This document shows, piece by piece, positions 26,301 through 37,700 of a stretch of 37,700 bases of DNA. The notes under the pieces were generated by a model. It was not told where the DNA came from, did not search any database, and was given only the letters and a program-made list of their open reading frames with translations. The stretch lies in NCBI RefSeq assembly GCF_900184795.1, contig NZ_FXXN01000010.1, positions 1 through 37,700 on the forward strand, written 5' to 3'. Source of the stretch: Magnetospirillum sp. 15-1. Lineage in GTDB: Bacteria; Pseudomonadota; Alphaproteobacteria; Rhodospirillales; Magnetospirillaceae. A program made the position numbers and the translations under genes. Within the stretch, counting starts at the first letter, position 1. Each line of letters opens with the position of its first letter.

Positions 26301-28131
26301 CGAGCGGCGAGCCATCGGCGCTTTCCACCTCGAAATCATGGACCCACACCGTCCCGCCGCCGGAGGCGGGAACGATCTCGTGAGGGACCTCGGCGATGAC
26401 CACCAGCCCCATGGCCTCCAGCATGGGCAGGATACCGGACAGGGGCACCGGATGGCCGGAGCGGTAGAGCTTCAGCCGGCCCTGATAAGGTTCGGCCTCC
26501 ACCGGACGGTAGAGGTTGAGCACGATGTCGCCGCCCGACGCCGCCTGGATGCGTCCCACGTCGGCCACCGCCGCCAGGACACCATGGCTTTCGCGGTAGG
26601 ACGCCGGGAACGCCCGGCCCCAGCGCCGCGCCAGCGCCAGCCCGGCCGCCTCGCCGTGGGTCTGGACCAGGGCGTCCTGCAGATGCTCGTACCAGGTCCG
26701 CGCCGCGTCGGCGATACGCATTTCCAGCGCCGGAGCGTCCACCCGGAGCAGGTGGCCGGGCGTGGTGCGGATGATGAAATGCAGCCGGGCCAGGGGCAGA
26801 TCGGCCACTTGGGTATAGAAGGCGTCGAGCGTGCCGCCCACCGCCTCCTCCAGCATGGCGGTGATGGCGAGGCGCAGCGGCGTGTCGTAGCGGTCACGCG
26901 GCACGAAGACCAGACAGGAGACGAAGCGTTCGAACTCGTCGTTCCTGAGGAACACCGCCACCCGCTGACGGTCCTGCAGGTGCAGGATGCCGATGCTGGT
27001 CTCGAACAGGGCATCCTCGGATACCTGGAACAGCTCATCTCTGGGGTAGGTCTCCAGGATATTGACCAGTGCCTTGGCATCGTGACCGGACTTGTTGAAG
27101 TCGGCCCGCGCCTCGACGCGGGCGATCTTGCGCCGCAGCAGGGGAATCTGCGCCGGGCGGTCGTTATAGGCGGCCGAGGTGAACAGTCCGAGGAAAGCGT
27201 GCAGCCCCACCACCCGCCCCTTGGCGTCGAACTGCTTCAACCCGATGATGTCCATGCGCACCGGCCGATGGATCACCGCATGGCGGGCCGACTTGGTGAC
27301 CATCAGGGGATCGGGGCGCTGGACGAAGGCCCGCAGTTCCACCGGCATGTCGGCCAGGGTCACGGTCTCATCAAACACATGGGCGCCGGCGTCGGACAAT
27401 ATCCCCAGCCCGCTGGCCGAATCGGCGACCACCCCCTTGGACAGGTCGAAACGGCGGTAGCCCAGGAAGGTGAAATGGTTGTCGGCCAGCCAGTCGAGGA
27501 AGGCAAGGGTCTCCTGCTTTTCATCGGCCGGCAGTTTGGCGGCCACCGCCTCGAATTCGGCCACTCCCGCCCACAGGGTGTCGAGCATGCGGCGCCAATC
27601 GGCGACGGCCAGTCTTACCTGCCCCAGGATATCGGCCAGCGTGGCGGCCAGCTGCGCCTGGACTTCCACCGGCTGACGGTCGATCTCCACATGCATGACC
27701 GATTCCTGCAAGGCGCCCGCCCCGTTGGCCGTCACCTGGCGCAGCATTCCCGCCCCGTCGCGGTCGACCCGCACCACGGGATGGACCAGCAGATGCACCT
27801 TGATGCCGCGCCGGGCCAGTTCCATGGCCACCGAATCCACCAGGAACGGCATGTCGTCGTTGACGATTTCCACCACCGAATGGCTGGACACCCAGCCGTG
27901 GCGGTCAAGATCGGGATCGAACACCCGGATGGATGGAACCCCCGGCTGACGCTCGCGCATGAAGGCGAACAGGCCCAGCGCCGCGCCATAAACCAACTCG
28001 GGATCGGCCTCGGCCAGATCGGCCAGGGGAATGCCGGAGGCATAGGCACGGATCAGGCGTTCGGCGCCAGCCTTGGCCAGGGTATCGGACAAGTCGGCGA
28101 TGCGCCGATCCAGATAAGCGGAGATTTCCAT
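23319..28131 (-). CDS. gdhB: NAD-specific glutamate dehydrogenase, large (180 kDa type), frame broken near 25599
   Basis: This enzyme oxidises glutamate to 2-oxoglutarate and ammonia. Both halves together give about 1,603 residues, the usual length of the large bacterial class. The start MEISAYLDRRIADLSDTLAK is at 28131, behind GGGAGG. The N-terminal part holds the regulatory ACT-like region (HLLVHPVVRVDRDG and LDWLADNHFTFLGYRRF). Catalytic-domain motifs include VFVYSPRVEAIHLRGGKVAR, IRWSDRREDFRTE and PVGAKGGFVVKRPP just before the break, and EGIECYKIL, GVGDMSGDVFGNGML, HAHIFLDPDPDP and VGEGANLGFTQ after it. One extra base near 25599 separates the two frames; removing it gives PETGGREAYLAEGIEC. 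A perfect 10-bp hairpin (25601-25623) lies beside it, which suggests a sequencing compression. Confidence 0.92.
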
Positions 28132-28233
28132 GGCCCACCCCTCCCATCGGCCACCCCTTGCCCGCAAGGTCTGGACGTATCGTTCTAGGAAGAATGGGGC
28201 AGTTCCGCCGCTTGTACAAGACGGCCAAGGAAT

Positions 28234-28893
28234 TCAGTCGGCAAGGGCCGTCACGGCGTCCCATACCAGCGCCTCCGCCTGCTCGCCCGGCACGGAATCC
28301 GGCGGCGACCAGGCCAGGGCCAATTGCACCTCGCCCATCTGGCGGTGGGCCATCACCCAGGGCCGTCCCTGCGATAGGCCGGCACAGCGGGAATTGCGGC
28401 CGGCGGGCAGAATCGATCCGTCCAGGGCCAGAGCCTCGGCCAGTCCCCGGCCCCACAGCTTGGACACCGCTTCCCGCATGGTCCAGAAGGCCAGAAAGGC
28501 GGGCTGGCCCTCGGCGACCACCACGCGGCACTCGGCGGGAGACAGAAAACGCTCGGCCAGAATCCGGACATTCCGTCCCTCCCGGACGACCTCGATGTCG
28601 ACACCGACGCGCCCGTCTTCGACCAGCGCCGCCGCCGCCCAGCCCCCGGCATGGGAGAGGGACAGGTCTCCGGCCCCGGCGGGCAGAATCAGCGGGCGCC
28701 CGTCCTTATCGGCACCGATGCCCCAGCGGCCGGGCGGCAGCAGCGAGCGGGCCAGACGCCGGGTTTCCAGAAACTGCCGCCGCCTCGCCTCGCTGCCGAA
28801 CGGGGGGGCGGCGCGGCGCAGATCGTCTTCGGAATAGACGCCCTCGGCCTGCGAGGCGGCGAAAGGCGCCAGGGCCAGACGGGGCGCCTCCAT
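28234..28893 (-). CDS. 4'-phosphopantetheinyl transferase (Sfp superfamily)
   Basis: The 219-residue protein is the right length for the Sfp/EntD two-fold class, which attaches phosphopantetheine from CoA to a serine of a carrier protein. Motifs: LSLSHAGGWAAAAL (about 77-90), RVGVDIEVVREGR (Asp99 and Glu101 bind Mg), and FWTMREAVSKLWG (136-148, the W-T/x-x-E-A-x-x-K motif with Glu141 and Lys145). The ATG at 28893 shares one base with the stop of the SGNH hydrolase gene (TGATG), so the two are translated together. No polyketide or non-ribosomal peptide gene is in the window; its target is unknown. Confidence 0.85.
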   Translation of the reverse strand: MEAPRLALAPFAASQAEGVYSEDDLRRAAPPFGSEARRRQFLETRRLARSLLPPGRWGIGADKDGRPLILPAGAGDLSLSHAGGWAAAALVEDGRVGVDIEVVREGRNVRILAERFLSPAECRVVVAEGQPAFLAFWTMREAVSKLWGRGLAEALALDGSILPAGRNSRCAGLSQGRPWVMAHRQMGEVQLALAWSPPDSVPGEQAEALVWDAVTALAD

Positions 28894-29949
28894 CAGCGCA
28901 GGGTCGGCGCCAGCCGGGATGCCAGCCAGTCGGCGATGCGGCGGTTGCCGGCCGGCGTGGTGTGGACCCAGTCGTAGAAATCACCGTCCTCGAAGGTCAG
29001 CCGGCCGCCCAGGTCGATGCAGACGGCACCCGCCTGCTCGCAGGCGGCCAGAGCCCGACGGTTGAAGGCGGTCTGCATGGCCCAGGAGCCGAAATCCACC
29101 GCGCCGGAGGCCGACACTCGTCCCAACGGCCGGCCGTCGCCATCGACCCGGTAGTCGGAACGGCTTTGGGTGACGATGACCGCCTGGGCTCCCATGGTCC
29201 TGATACGGGCGATCAGGGCGGCGACCCGTTGCTGATAGGCGTCGAGCAGGACGGGGTCGACCGCCTGTCCGGGCGCGGGCGCCGGCCCCGCCACCCAGGG
29301 ACCGTGCGCCACGTCGGTGCCGCCGTGCACCACGTGGGCGTTGCGGGCCTTCAGCGTCCCCTGGATGGTCGAGACCACCTGCACCAGGGCGGAATGATTG
29401 GCGACATAGCGCTCGACACGGCGCCAGACGGTGGGCGAAGCCATCTCGTCCCATTGCTGCCGACCCTGCAGATGGGCGTCGTTGACCCCGATATAGGCCA
29501 GGACGAAGCGCGGCTTCAGGCCGGGAATCTGCGACAGCCAGCGATCGAAGGCCCGCAGATGGCCCACCGTCGACTGGCCGTCGATGCCGGCATTGACCAC
29601 CACCGCACCGCCCAGGGCCTGCGACAGGTAATCCTGCCAGGTCTGGCCGTCGCCGATGAAGCGCTGGTCCGTGGTCGAACCGCCGATGGTCAGGATCTGG
29701 ATGGCGCCCGGGTCCTTGTAAGAACCACGCAATCCCCAGCGGTCGCGGCTGTAGACGGCATCCTTGGGTCCGCCGTAGAGGCCGCTGACATCGAAGACCC
29801 GATGGACGTCAGCGGGGAATGTTCATGGTTCCCCAACTGGGGCCGAACAGCCAACTGCCGAACACCAGTTCGGCAACCACCAGCCCGGCCAGGAGAACCC
29901 CGAGATTGATGGCGACGACCCGCCCCATGGAGGTACGCCCGGCCATCAT
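28893..29949 (-). CDS. SGNH/GDSL hydrolase with N-terminal membrane anchor, frame broken near 29815
   Basis: Reading MMAGRTSMGRVVAINLGVLL from 29949, a single hydrophobic segment and FGSWLFGPSWGTMNIPR precede TGA; the frame one base along continues DVHRVFDVSGLYGGPKDAVY and RDRWGLRGSYKD into the hydrolase domain. Removing one G from the GGGG run at 29814-29817 joins both to about 351 residues. The hydrolase has block I ILTIGGSTTDQRF (Ser nucleophile in GGST), LAYIGVNDAH (block III), and DWVHTTPAGNRRIADW (Asp-x-x-His, block V). It likely removes or adds ester groups on a periplasmic glycan or lipid, by inference. It begins just after holA, with a 20-bp repeat at the join. Confidence 0.75.
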
Positions 29950-29989
29950 CGTCTCGCTGCCGCAGAAGTCATCATCGTCTCGCTGCCGC
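29944..29989. repeat. 20-bp direct repeat at the holA/SGNH hydrolase join
   Basis: CATCATCGTCTCGCTGCCGC occurs at 29944-29963 and again at 29970-29989, one unit of 26 bases apart. On the reverse strand the upstream copy encodes the last codons of holA (AAARR-stop) and the downstream copy supplies the ATGATG start of the hydrolase. It looks like a recent short tandem duplication. Confidence 0.9.
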
Positions 29990-30997
29990 TCGGGCGATCA
30001 TCATCAGCGCCCGCGAGGTAATCTCGGCCGCCGGCATGCCGGTGGTCTTGCAATCGACCTCGGCCTCGGTCAGCAGGTCCAGCGCCTTGCCCACCCGGTC
30101 GGCGGGCCAGCGCGACAACTGGCGGCGGAACCGGTCCGCCGCCTTGAAGATCACCGGCGGCTTCAGGGCGGCCATGGCCTGATCCGCCGACTTGCCCTGG
30201 GCCATCAGACCGGCGGCCAGATGCAGGCGCTGAAAGTGCCGCGACACCGAACGCAGCATGCCCACCGGCTGGCCACCCTCGCGCAGCAGGCGGTCAAGGA
30301 CCCGCTGCGCCCCGGCATGATCCCCATCGGCGGTGGACAACGCCAGATCGTCCAGACCCAGGGCGGCGGTATCACCCACGCAGGCGACGGCGTCGTCCAG
30401 GCTCACCCGCCCAGGCCCCCCCATGTAAAGCGCCAGCTTGCCCAACTCGGCACGGGTCAGACGGCGGTCGCCGCCCAGATGCTCGACCAGATAGGCCATG
30501 GCGTCGGGTTCGGCCATCAGACCGGCGGCCTTGAGTTCTTCCTGGATCACCCCGGCCAGCGAACCGCCCTCGTCGCCGTAGCAGGCCAGGGCGGCGGCGT
30601 TGTCGGCGCCTTCGAACAGCTTGCGCAGCGAGTTCGAACGCGGCCCGAGCTCGCCGCCCTCCACCACCACCAGGGCATCACCCATGGGCCGGGCCAGGAA
30701 CGACGACACCGCCCCGCTCTGGCCATCGCCGGCATCGCGCAGCACCACCACGCGCCGTCCGCCGCCCAGAGCCATGGCGGCGGCTTCGTCGGCGAGACGG
30801 GAGGGAATCTCCTTCAGCGCGGCGGGAGAAAGCTCGGCGACCCGGAAGGGATCGGAAGCGTCAGGGACCACCGAGCGGATCAGCCGCTGCACCCTTTCGC
30901 GCACCAGCCCCAGATCGGGGCCGAACACCAGGACGGCACGGACGGACGGGTCCGGCGCCTTGACGAACGCCTCGACCCGCGACCCGCTCAGCTTCAT
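29972..30997 (-). CDS. holA: DNA polymerase III delta subunit
   Basis: HolA opens the beta clamp within the clamp loader at the replication fork. The 341-residue protein starts [19 protein letters not shown], with VRAVLVFGPDLGLVRERV (Walker-A-like region, degenerate as usual in delta), LLDRLLREGG and a C-terminal LHLAAGLMAQG/HFQRLHLA helical part. The ATG overlaps the lptE stop by four bases (ATGA), an arrangement with leuS and lptE that is conserved in many alphaproteobacteria. No frame break is seen. The same frame runs upstream into the displaced lptE reading frame, which is why a longer start must be rejected. Confidence 0.92.
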   Translation of the reverse strand: MKLSGSRVEAFVKAPDPSVRAVLVFGPDLGLVRERVQRLIRSVVPDASDPFRVAELSPAALKEIPSRLADEAAAMALGGGRRVVVLRDAGDGQSGAVSSFLARPMGDALVVVEGGELGPRSNSLRKLFEGADNAAALACYGDEGGSLAGVIQEELKAAGLMAEPDAMAYLVEHLGGDRRLTRAELGKLALYMGGPGRVSLDDAVACVGDTAALGLDDLALSTADGDHAGAQRVLDRLLREGGQPVGMLRSVSRHFQRLHLAAGLMAQGKSADQAMAALKPPVIFKAADRFRRQLSRWPADRVGKALDLLTEAEVDCKTTGMPAAEITSRALMMIARAAARR

Positions 30998-31553
30998 CGG
31001 CGCGCCTCGCCGGCTTCGTTGCGGAAAATCGAGCGCTGGCGATAGCGTTCGTCGTTGGGATTGGCCTGATATCGTTGAATGGCCGCCGCGATACGGTTGC
31101 GAATATCGTCCGCCAGCTGGTTGAGCGCCCGCTCCTCGGCGTCGCGCTCCGTCGCCACACTGGCGTAACGCGGCCCCAGATGGTCGAAATAGACGGTGGT
31201 GGTGACGTTTTCGCCCAGAATGCTCTGGCCGTTGCGGGTCAATATGACCTGGGCCGTCATGGCGAGATTGGCGGCGGTGGCGAAGGTATCCTTGCGGAAC
31301 CCGAGATTGCTCACCGTCTCGCTCAAGGTAACGTCGAGATTGTAGGTGTAGTCGGCCGCCTCGCCCCGGGGCGACAGGCGCTGCAGCAGGGCGTTGCGCA
31401 ATTGCTGTCCGACGCGGTCCTTGATCGGACCGACGCGGATGGCGGCAAGATCGGCATCCACGCCGGATGCCGCGCCGCTCGGCGTGCCGTAGCATGGGCC
31501 TGAAGCCGCAGCCCGCCGGACCCAGCGCCAGAACAGCGAACAGAAGAAGCGCT

Positions 31554-31567
<14 letters not shown>
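30994..31567 (-). CDS. lptE: LPS-assembly lipoprotein LptE, frame broken near 31492
   Basis: LptE plugs the LptD barrel that inserts LPS in the outer membrane. The start [20 protein letters not shown] has a signal-peptide core ending in a lipobox (PAGC, lipidated Cys20), followed by GFRPM. Here the frame shifts: one extra base near 31492 separates it from [20 protein letters not shown] and the rest, including [13 protein letters not shown] and [18 protein letters not shown]. Repaired length is 190 residues, typical. It overlaps leuS by 14 bases upstream and holA by four downstream. Since LptE is normally needed for viability, the break is probably a sequence error. Confidence 0.88.
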
Positions 31568-34156
<2,589 letters not shown>

Positions 34157-34176
34157 TGTTTTTGGTGGGATAGGTT

Positions 34177-34215
34177 CAAGGTGGCGGGCGGACTTCCGCG
34201 CCGCCCGCCACCTTG
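34177..34215. promoter_or_regulatory. Perfect 15-bp hairpin between the DUF3576 gene and leuS
   Basis: CAAGGTGGCGGGCGG (34177-34191) and CCGCCCGCCACCTTG (34201-34215) form a perfect stem around a 9-base loop. No T-run follows on either strand, so it is not a standard intrinsic terminator. It lies between the DUF3576 stop (34223) and the leuS start (34156). It may limit read-through or shield mRNA ends; no leader-peptide or T-box was seen. Confidence 0.55.
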
Positions 34216-34222
34216 AGTGACT

Positions 34223-34753
34223 CTATTCGGTCGACACGACCCGAAGCTGACGGGCGCGGGTCAGGATCGAATTCTCGAGATCCACCGCCATCTTGGGGTC
34301 GACGCGCACATCCACCCAGTTGCCCGAGCCGTCGCGCACCTGCTTGAACAGCGAAACCTTCACGCCGTCGGCGCGCAACGTGCGATCGAGAATGAAGACG
34401 TTGACCTTATAACGCTCGCTCGGCGTCTCGGGCAGCTGATACCAATCGGTGATGATGGTGCCGCCGAAGGCATCGGCCGTCGTAATGGGCATGAAGGAGA
34501 CGGTGTCGAGCGACGCCCGCCACAGGAAGGCGTTGACGCCGATACCCACGCCTTCGTTGTCCGGCTTGCTCTTGCCGAACAGTCCTTCCGGCCCGAAGAT
34601 GGTCTCGCGCTTTTCGTTGGACATGCGCGGCGCGGATTCGCCCTTTTCCTTGGTCGGATAGACCGCCTGGGATTCACCGCAGGCCGACAGCATCAGGGTC
34701 ACACCGATCAGCGCCAGAGCGCCCAGGCCACCCACCGAAATCTTCCTCGTCAT
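34223..34753 (-). CDS. DUF3576 lipoprotein
   Basis: The 176-residue protein starts at ATG 34753 (MTRKISVGGLGALALIGVTL) and has a lipobox LSAC, with lipidated Cys25, so it is probably exported and anchored. The mature part has GEGLFGK-like and IGVNAFLWRASLDTVSF and GGTIITDWYQLPETPSERYK, the core of DUF3576, then VSLFKQVRDGSGNWVDVRVD. This family commonly precedes leuS in alphaproteobacteria. Its role is unknown; an outer-membrane assembly function is a guess from the lptE neighbourhood. An upstream in-frame extension lacks a signal sequence and is rejected. Confidence 0.85.
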   Translation of the reverse strand: MTRKISVGGLGALALIGVTLMLSACGESQAVYPTKEKGESAPRMSNEKRETIFGPEGLFGKSKPDNEGVGIGVNAFLWRASLDTVSFMPITTADAFGGTIITDWYQLPETPSERYKVNVFILDRTLRADGVKVSLFKQVRDGSGNWVDVRVDPKMAVDLENSILTRARQLRVVSTE

Positions 34754-35062
34754 CACCGTCTTCACCCCGCCGCGCCGATGCGCCGCCTGTTGGCACGCGA
34801 AAATCCTCCGACGGCAGAGCCCCACCGTCGCGACAGGCAACAATGCTACGAGAGACGCCCGCCCTGCAAGCGGTAACGCCAAACGCCCCTGGATGCCCCT
34901 TGTGTTGCATCGATGCCACAGTGCGGAGTTTTCGATACAGCGGACGCCCCGCCTTGCTTGACTGTCATCACCGGCCATGGCGTGATGTCGACCGTTCGTT
35001 CATTTGGATAGCGGTTGCGGCCATTGGGGGTCGTCGTCGCAAGGCCAAAGAGAGGAGATACC
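34754..35062. other. Divergent intergenic region between DUF3576 and porin genes
   Basis: About 309 bases without a convincing gene. The porin side contains TTGACT (34958-34963) with only a weak -10 (CGTGAT at 34981) and the Shine-Dalgarno AGAGGAG just before 35063. Both flanking genes are transcribed away from here, so promoters for both should lie within it; none is clear enough to call. Confidence 0.5.
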
Positions 35063-36461
35063 ATGAAGAAGATTCTTTGCGCCAGCACCGCGCTGGTTGC
35101 CGCCGGCATGTTGACCGCCGGCGCCGCTTCCGCCGCTGAGAAGATCAAGCTGAACGTCGGCGGCTACTCCAAGTGGTGGGTCGTTGGCGCCTGGCAGGAG
35201 AAGGAATTCCAGAACGGCAACAACGGCACCATCGGCGCCAGCGACCAACGGCGGCAGGTAGCCGCCGGCGGCGTGCAGCGCCAGAACGTCGACGTCAAGG
35301 GCGACAACGAAGTCTGGTTCTCGGGCTCGACCGCTCTGGACAACGGCCTGAAGGTCGGCGTCATGATGTCCCTGGAAGGCGGCGGTCACACCGACGGCGT
35401 CACCGACGGCATCGACCAGAGCTACGCCTGGATCGAGGGTGGCTTCGGTAAGGTGCTGATCGGCGCCCACGCCAACGGCACCGCCCTGCTGCACGTGCAG
35501 GCTCCCGACGCCGCCAGCAACTTCGGCAACGGCGGCATGATGATGGGCAACTGGGCCATCGCCAAGCCGTCGGGCGTGATGGGCATGAACCAGCGCGTGG
35601 GTTACACCACCTCGTCCAGCACCACCGCCATCATCTCGGACGACAAGGCCGAGAAGATCACCTATGTCGCTCCGTCCTTCTACGGTCTGACCCTGGGCTG
35701 CCTCGTACATCCCGAACGTCTCCAAGACCCTGTGGAGCGGCAACGGCGCCAGCACCAACCAGCTCAACACCAACAACTCGTTCGGTGGCCAGCACAGCCG
35801 TGGCGCTGGTTCCAGCGGCATGGGCGCCTTCGGCGGCGCCGCCATGTACGCCAACACCTTCGGCCCGGTGGGCGTGAAGGCCTCGGCCGGCTACGTCTGG
35901 GTCGATCTGACCGCCACCGGCGGTGCGGAAAACGCCCTGACCCAGCAGGCCTATGGCGCTCAGCTGTCCTATGCCGGTTTCACCCTGGGTGGCTCCGTGC
36001 AGCGCGCGTCTGACGACAAGAAGAACGGTGGCGTGCAGTCCGCCGTTCTGGGCGGCACCGCACAGGTCGGCAACTACGGCGGCAAGGGCTACTACGCCAA
36101 CGCCGCTACCGCCGCGACCAGGGGCACCGTCAATTCCGAACTGGACTTCGGTGGCGTGGCTTACGACATCGGCCTGCAGTACGCTTCCGGCCCGTATGCC
36201 GTGTCCTTCGCCTACTTCAAGTCCTCGGTGGTTGGCGACACCAACCTGCGCATGGGCACTCCGGGCGCCGACAAGGACGACACCATCGAGGCCTACCAGG
36301 CTTCGGGCAAGTACAACCTCGGCCCGGGCGTCGACGTCCTGGCTTCGGTCGGCTACATCGAGTACACCGATCAGCGTTATGGCACGAACACCACCAATGC
36401 CAACAACCAGTATCACAACGCTGGTTGGACCGCGATGACCGGTCTGTCGCTGGCCTTCTAA
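35063..36461 (+). CDS. Outer-membrane porin, frame broken near 35699
   Basis: The product is a trimeric-type general porin. A signal peptide (MKKILCASTALVAAGMLTAG) ends at AASA, about residue 24, with the mature part starting AEKIKLNVGGYSKWW. Alternating hydrophobic strands and Gly-rich turns continue to the C-terminus, where the last strand ends in LSLAF, the aromatic end recognised by BAM. The N-terminal frame reaches FYGLTLG; after one extra T at 35699 it should read SYIPNVSKTLWSGNGAST and continue to 36461. Repaired length is 465 residues. AGAGGAG lies just upstream and a strong terminator just downstream, suggesting a well-expressed single-gene unit. Confidence 0.88.
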
Positions 36462-36488
36462 TCGGCCGTCGACATCTTGTTGGGGAGA

Positions 36489-36516
36489 GGGCGGCTTCGG
36501 CCGCCCTTTTTCTTTT
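36489..36516 (+). terminator. Intrinsic terminator after the porin gene
   Basis: GGGCGGC (36489-36495), a TTCG tetraloop and GCCGCCC (36500-36506) form a very stable hairpin, followed by TTTTTCTTTT. It starts 28 bases after the porin stop and precedes the next start by 12 bases. Confidence 0.93.
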
Positions 36517-36527
36517 GTGAGCCGACG

Positions 36528-37700
36528 ATGACCGTACCCAGTTTCGAACAGGCCGTGCTTCATATGCGGCAGGGCCGGCCGGCCGAAGCCGCCGAAGCCG
36601 CCGAGGCGCTGCTGCGCGCCCAGCCGGAAAATGCCCGCCTTTGGCATCTGCTGGGATGCGCCCGCCTGCAACTGGGCCGGGCCGACGAGGCGGCGCGGGA
36701 CATCCGCCACGCCATCGGCCTCGATGCCGCCAACCCCGCCGCCCACGCCAATCTGGCCCGCGCGCTGCTGGCCGTGCGCGGCGCGGCCGAACGTGACGAG
36801 GCCGAAAAGTTCATCCGTCACGCCATCGCCGCCCAGCCGACCGACCTTTCCTTTCGCCTGACCCTGGCCGAGACCCTGCAGGCCGCCCGCCGCTATCCGG
36901 AGGCGGTGAGCGAATTGCGCCAGGCCTTGAGCCTTGCCCCCGACAATCCCGACGTCGCCGCCACCCTGGCCTCGGCCCTGCATCTGGCGGGCGAGGCCGA
37001 CGAGGCGCTGGCCCTGTGCGAGCGGGCGCTGGCCGGCGCCCCCGGCCATGTGGGCGCCTGGATCAATCGCGGCAACGCCCATCTGCTCAAGGGCGAGGTC
37101 GCCGCCGCCCGCGCCGCTCTCGACCGGGCGGTGGAACTGGCTCCGAACAACAGACTGGCCCGCTTCAATCGCGGTTTCGCCGCCCTTCGTCAGGAGGATT
37201 ACCTCGTCGGCTGGGCCGATTACGAAGCGCGGCATGATCGCCCCTTCGCCCGCCTGCCGGACCGGCTGGATGGACGCATCATCCTGATCGACCAGGATCA
37301 ATACGCGGGCGATACGTTCCAGTATATCCGCTTCGTCCTGCCCCTGCTGGAGCGCGGCGCCCGTATCATCCTGTCGCTGCCGGCCCGCATGAACGCCATG
37401 CTGCGCGTGTGTTTTCCCGCCCATCCCCGGCTGGATTATCACGCCATGGGAACGCCGGAACCCGTCCATGACCACAAGGTCGGCATCGCCAGCCTTCCCC
37501 TGCTGCTATGGCCCACCGAGCCGTTCGGCGCCGCCCGAATCCCTTATCTCCGCGCTCCCGACGCGGCGGTGGAGGAGTGGCGTCGCCGCATCCGCCGTCC
37601 CGGACGGCTGGCGGTGGCCATCAACTGGCAGGGCAACACGGATTATGATCTGGATCACTTCCGTTCCGTGCCGTTGTCCCATCTGGCGCCCCTGGGCGCC
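36528..37700 (+). CDS. TPR-repeat protein with C-terminal glycosyltransferase-like domain (3' end cut by window)
   Basis: The frame is open from ATG 36528 to the last base, 391 codons so far. Residues up to about 215 are tetratricopeptide repeats: A-W/L-x-x-L-G-x-x-x-x-x-x-G-R-x-x-E-A-x patterns such as LWHLLGCARLQLGRADEAAR and TLASALHLAGEADEALALCE. A domain then begins at DGRIILIDQDQYAGDTFQYI, resembling the GT9/ADP-heptosyltransferase-like region often found after TPRs in alphaproteobacteria (usually H-x-E-Q-G-x-G-D-x-x-Q-x-x-R; here Gln, Gly and Asp remain in a changed context). GRLAVAINWQGNTDYDLDHF is its later part. It starts just after the porin terminator, so it has its own promoter or depends on read-through. 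Its target is unknown. Confidence 0.75.
   Translation, partial: MTVPSFEQAVLHMRQGRPAEAAEAAEALLRAQPENARLWHLLGCARLQLGRADEAARDIRHAIGLDAANPAAHANLARALLAVRGAAERDEAEKFIRHAIAAQPTDLSFRLTLAETLQAARRYPEAVSELRQALSLAPDNPDVAATLASALHLAGEADEALALCERALAGAPGHVGAWINRGNAHLLKGEVAAARAALDRAVELAPNNRLARFNRGFAALRQEDYLVGWADYEARHDRPFARLPDRLDGRIILIDQDQYAGDTFQYIRFVLPLLERGARIILSLPARMNAMLRVCFPAHPRLDYHAMGTPEPVHDHKVGIASLPLLLWPTEPFGAARIPYLRAPDAAVEEWRRRIRRPGRLAVAINWQGNTDYDLDHFRSVPLSHLAPLGA

Noticed and set aside
26017-28188. A 723-codon open frame opposite the glutamate dehydrogenase gene
   Set aside because: It mirrors the coding strand of a recognised enzyme; its Gly/Gln/His-rich composition has no domain. It is a by-product of high GC.
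34958-34986. TTGACT-17-CGTGAT as the porin promoter
   Set aside because: The -10 matches only three of six positions, too weak to report as a site.

Overview
The window is high-GC and reads like an alphaproteobacterium of the Rhodospirillales, most likely Magnetospirillum or a close relative. The basis is established knowledge plus inference: a DUF3576 lipoprotein-leuS-lptE-holA run, a ~1,600-residue NAD-specific glutamate dehydrogenase, and a large porin with the look of magnetospirillum porins. No magnetosome, rRNA, tRNA or CRISPR feature was seen.

Layout. (1) Bases 1-248 are a perfect 104-bp inverted repeat that folds back on the 3' end of an asparagine-synthase-like gene, probably a contig-end artefact. 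(2) Bases 106-16148 form a surface-polysaccharide locus: an asparagine synthase tail, a Wzx-type flippase, a second asparagine synthase whose nucleophile Cys2 is Tyr, a glycosyltransferase, a GT-C-like membrane protein, a two-domain sugar oxidoreductase, a reverse-strand AT-rich acyltransferase, then GT2, cupin, C-methyltransferase and SDR genes ended by a strong terminator, a second methyltransferase and manC. (3) Bases 16130-20174 hold one reverse-strand membrane-protein gene destroyed by two different IS630-type elements plus a nonsense codon and two frameshifts. (4) Bases 20193-22637 hold a carbamoyltransferase with two small membrane partners, the same trio as SxtI/SxtK/SxtJ. (5) Bases 22709-34753 (reverse strand) hold gmhA, glutamate dehydrogenase, a phosphopantetheinyl transferase, an SGNH hydrolase, holA, lptE, leuS and a DUF3576 lipoprotein. 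(6) Bases 35063-37700 (forward) hold a porin with a textbook terminator and a TPR protein that runs off the end.

How it fits together. manC supplies GDP-mannose and gmhA a heptose precursor. The oxidoreductase, SDR, C-methyltransferase and cupin probably modify nucleotide sugars. Glycosyltransferases assemble a repeat unit, and amidotransferase-like, O-acyl and O-carbamoyl functions decorate it. The flippase exports it, and LptE (outside the locus proper) helps place LPS in the outer membrane.

Sequence quality is the main caveat. At least eight genes carry one- or two-base frame breaks, including leuS and lptE, which should be essential, and in each of the seven non-IS genes restoring one base (or one compensating pair) gives a normal full-length product. 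Much of the apparent gene decay is therefore probably sequencing error; the IS-disrupted gene is the clearest exception.
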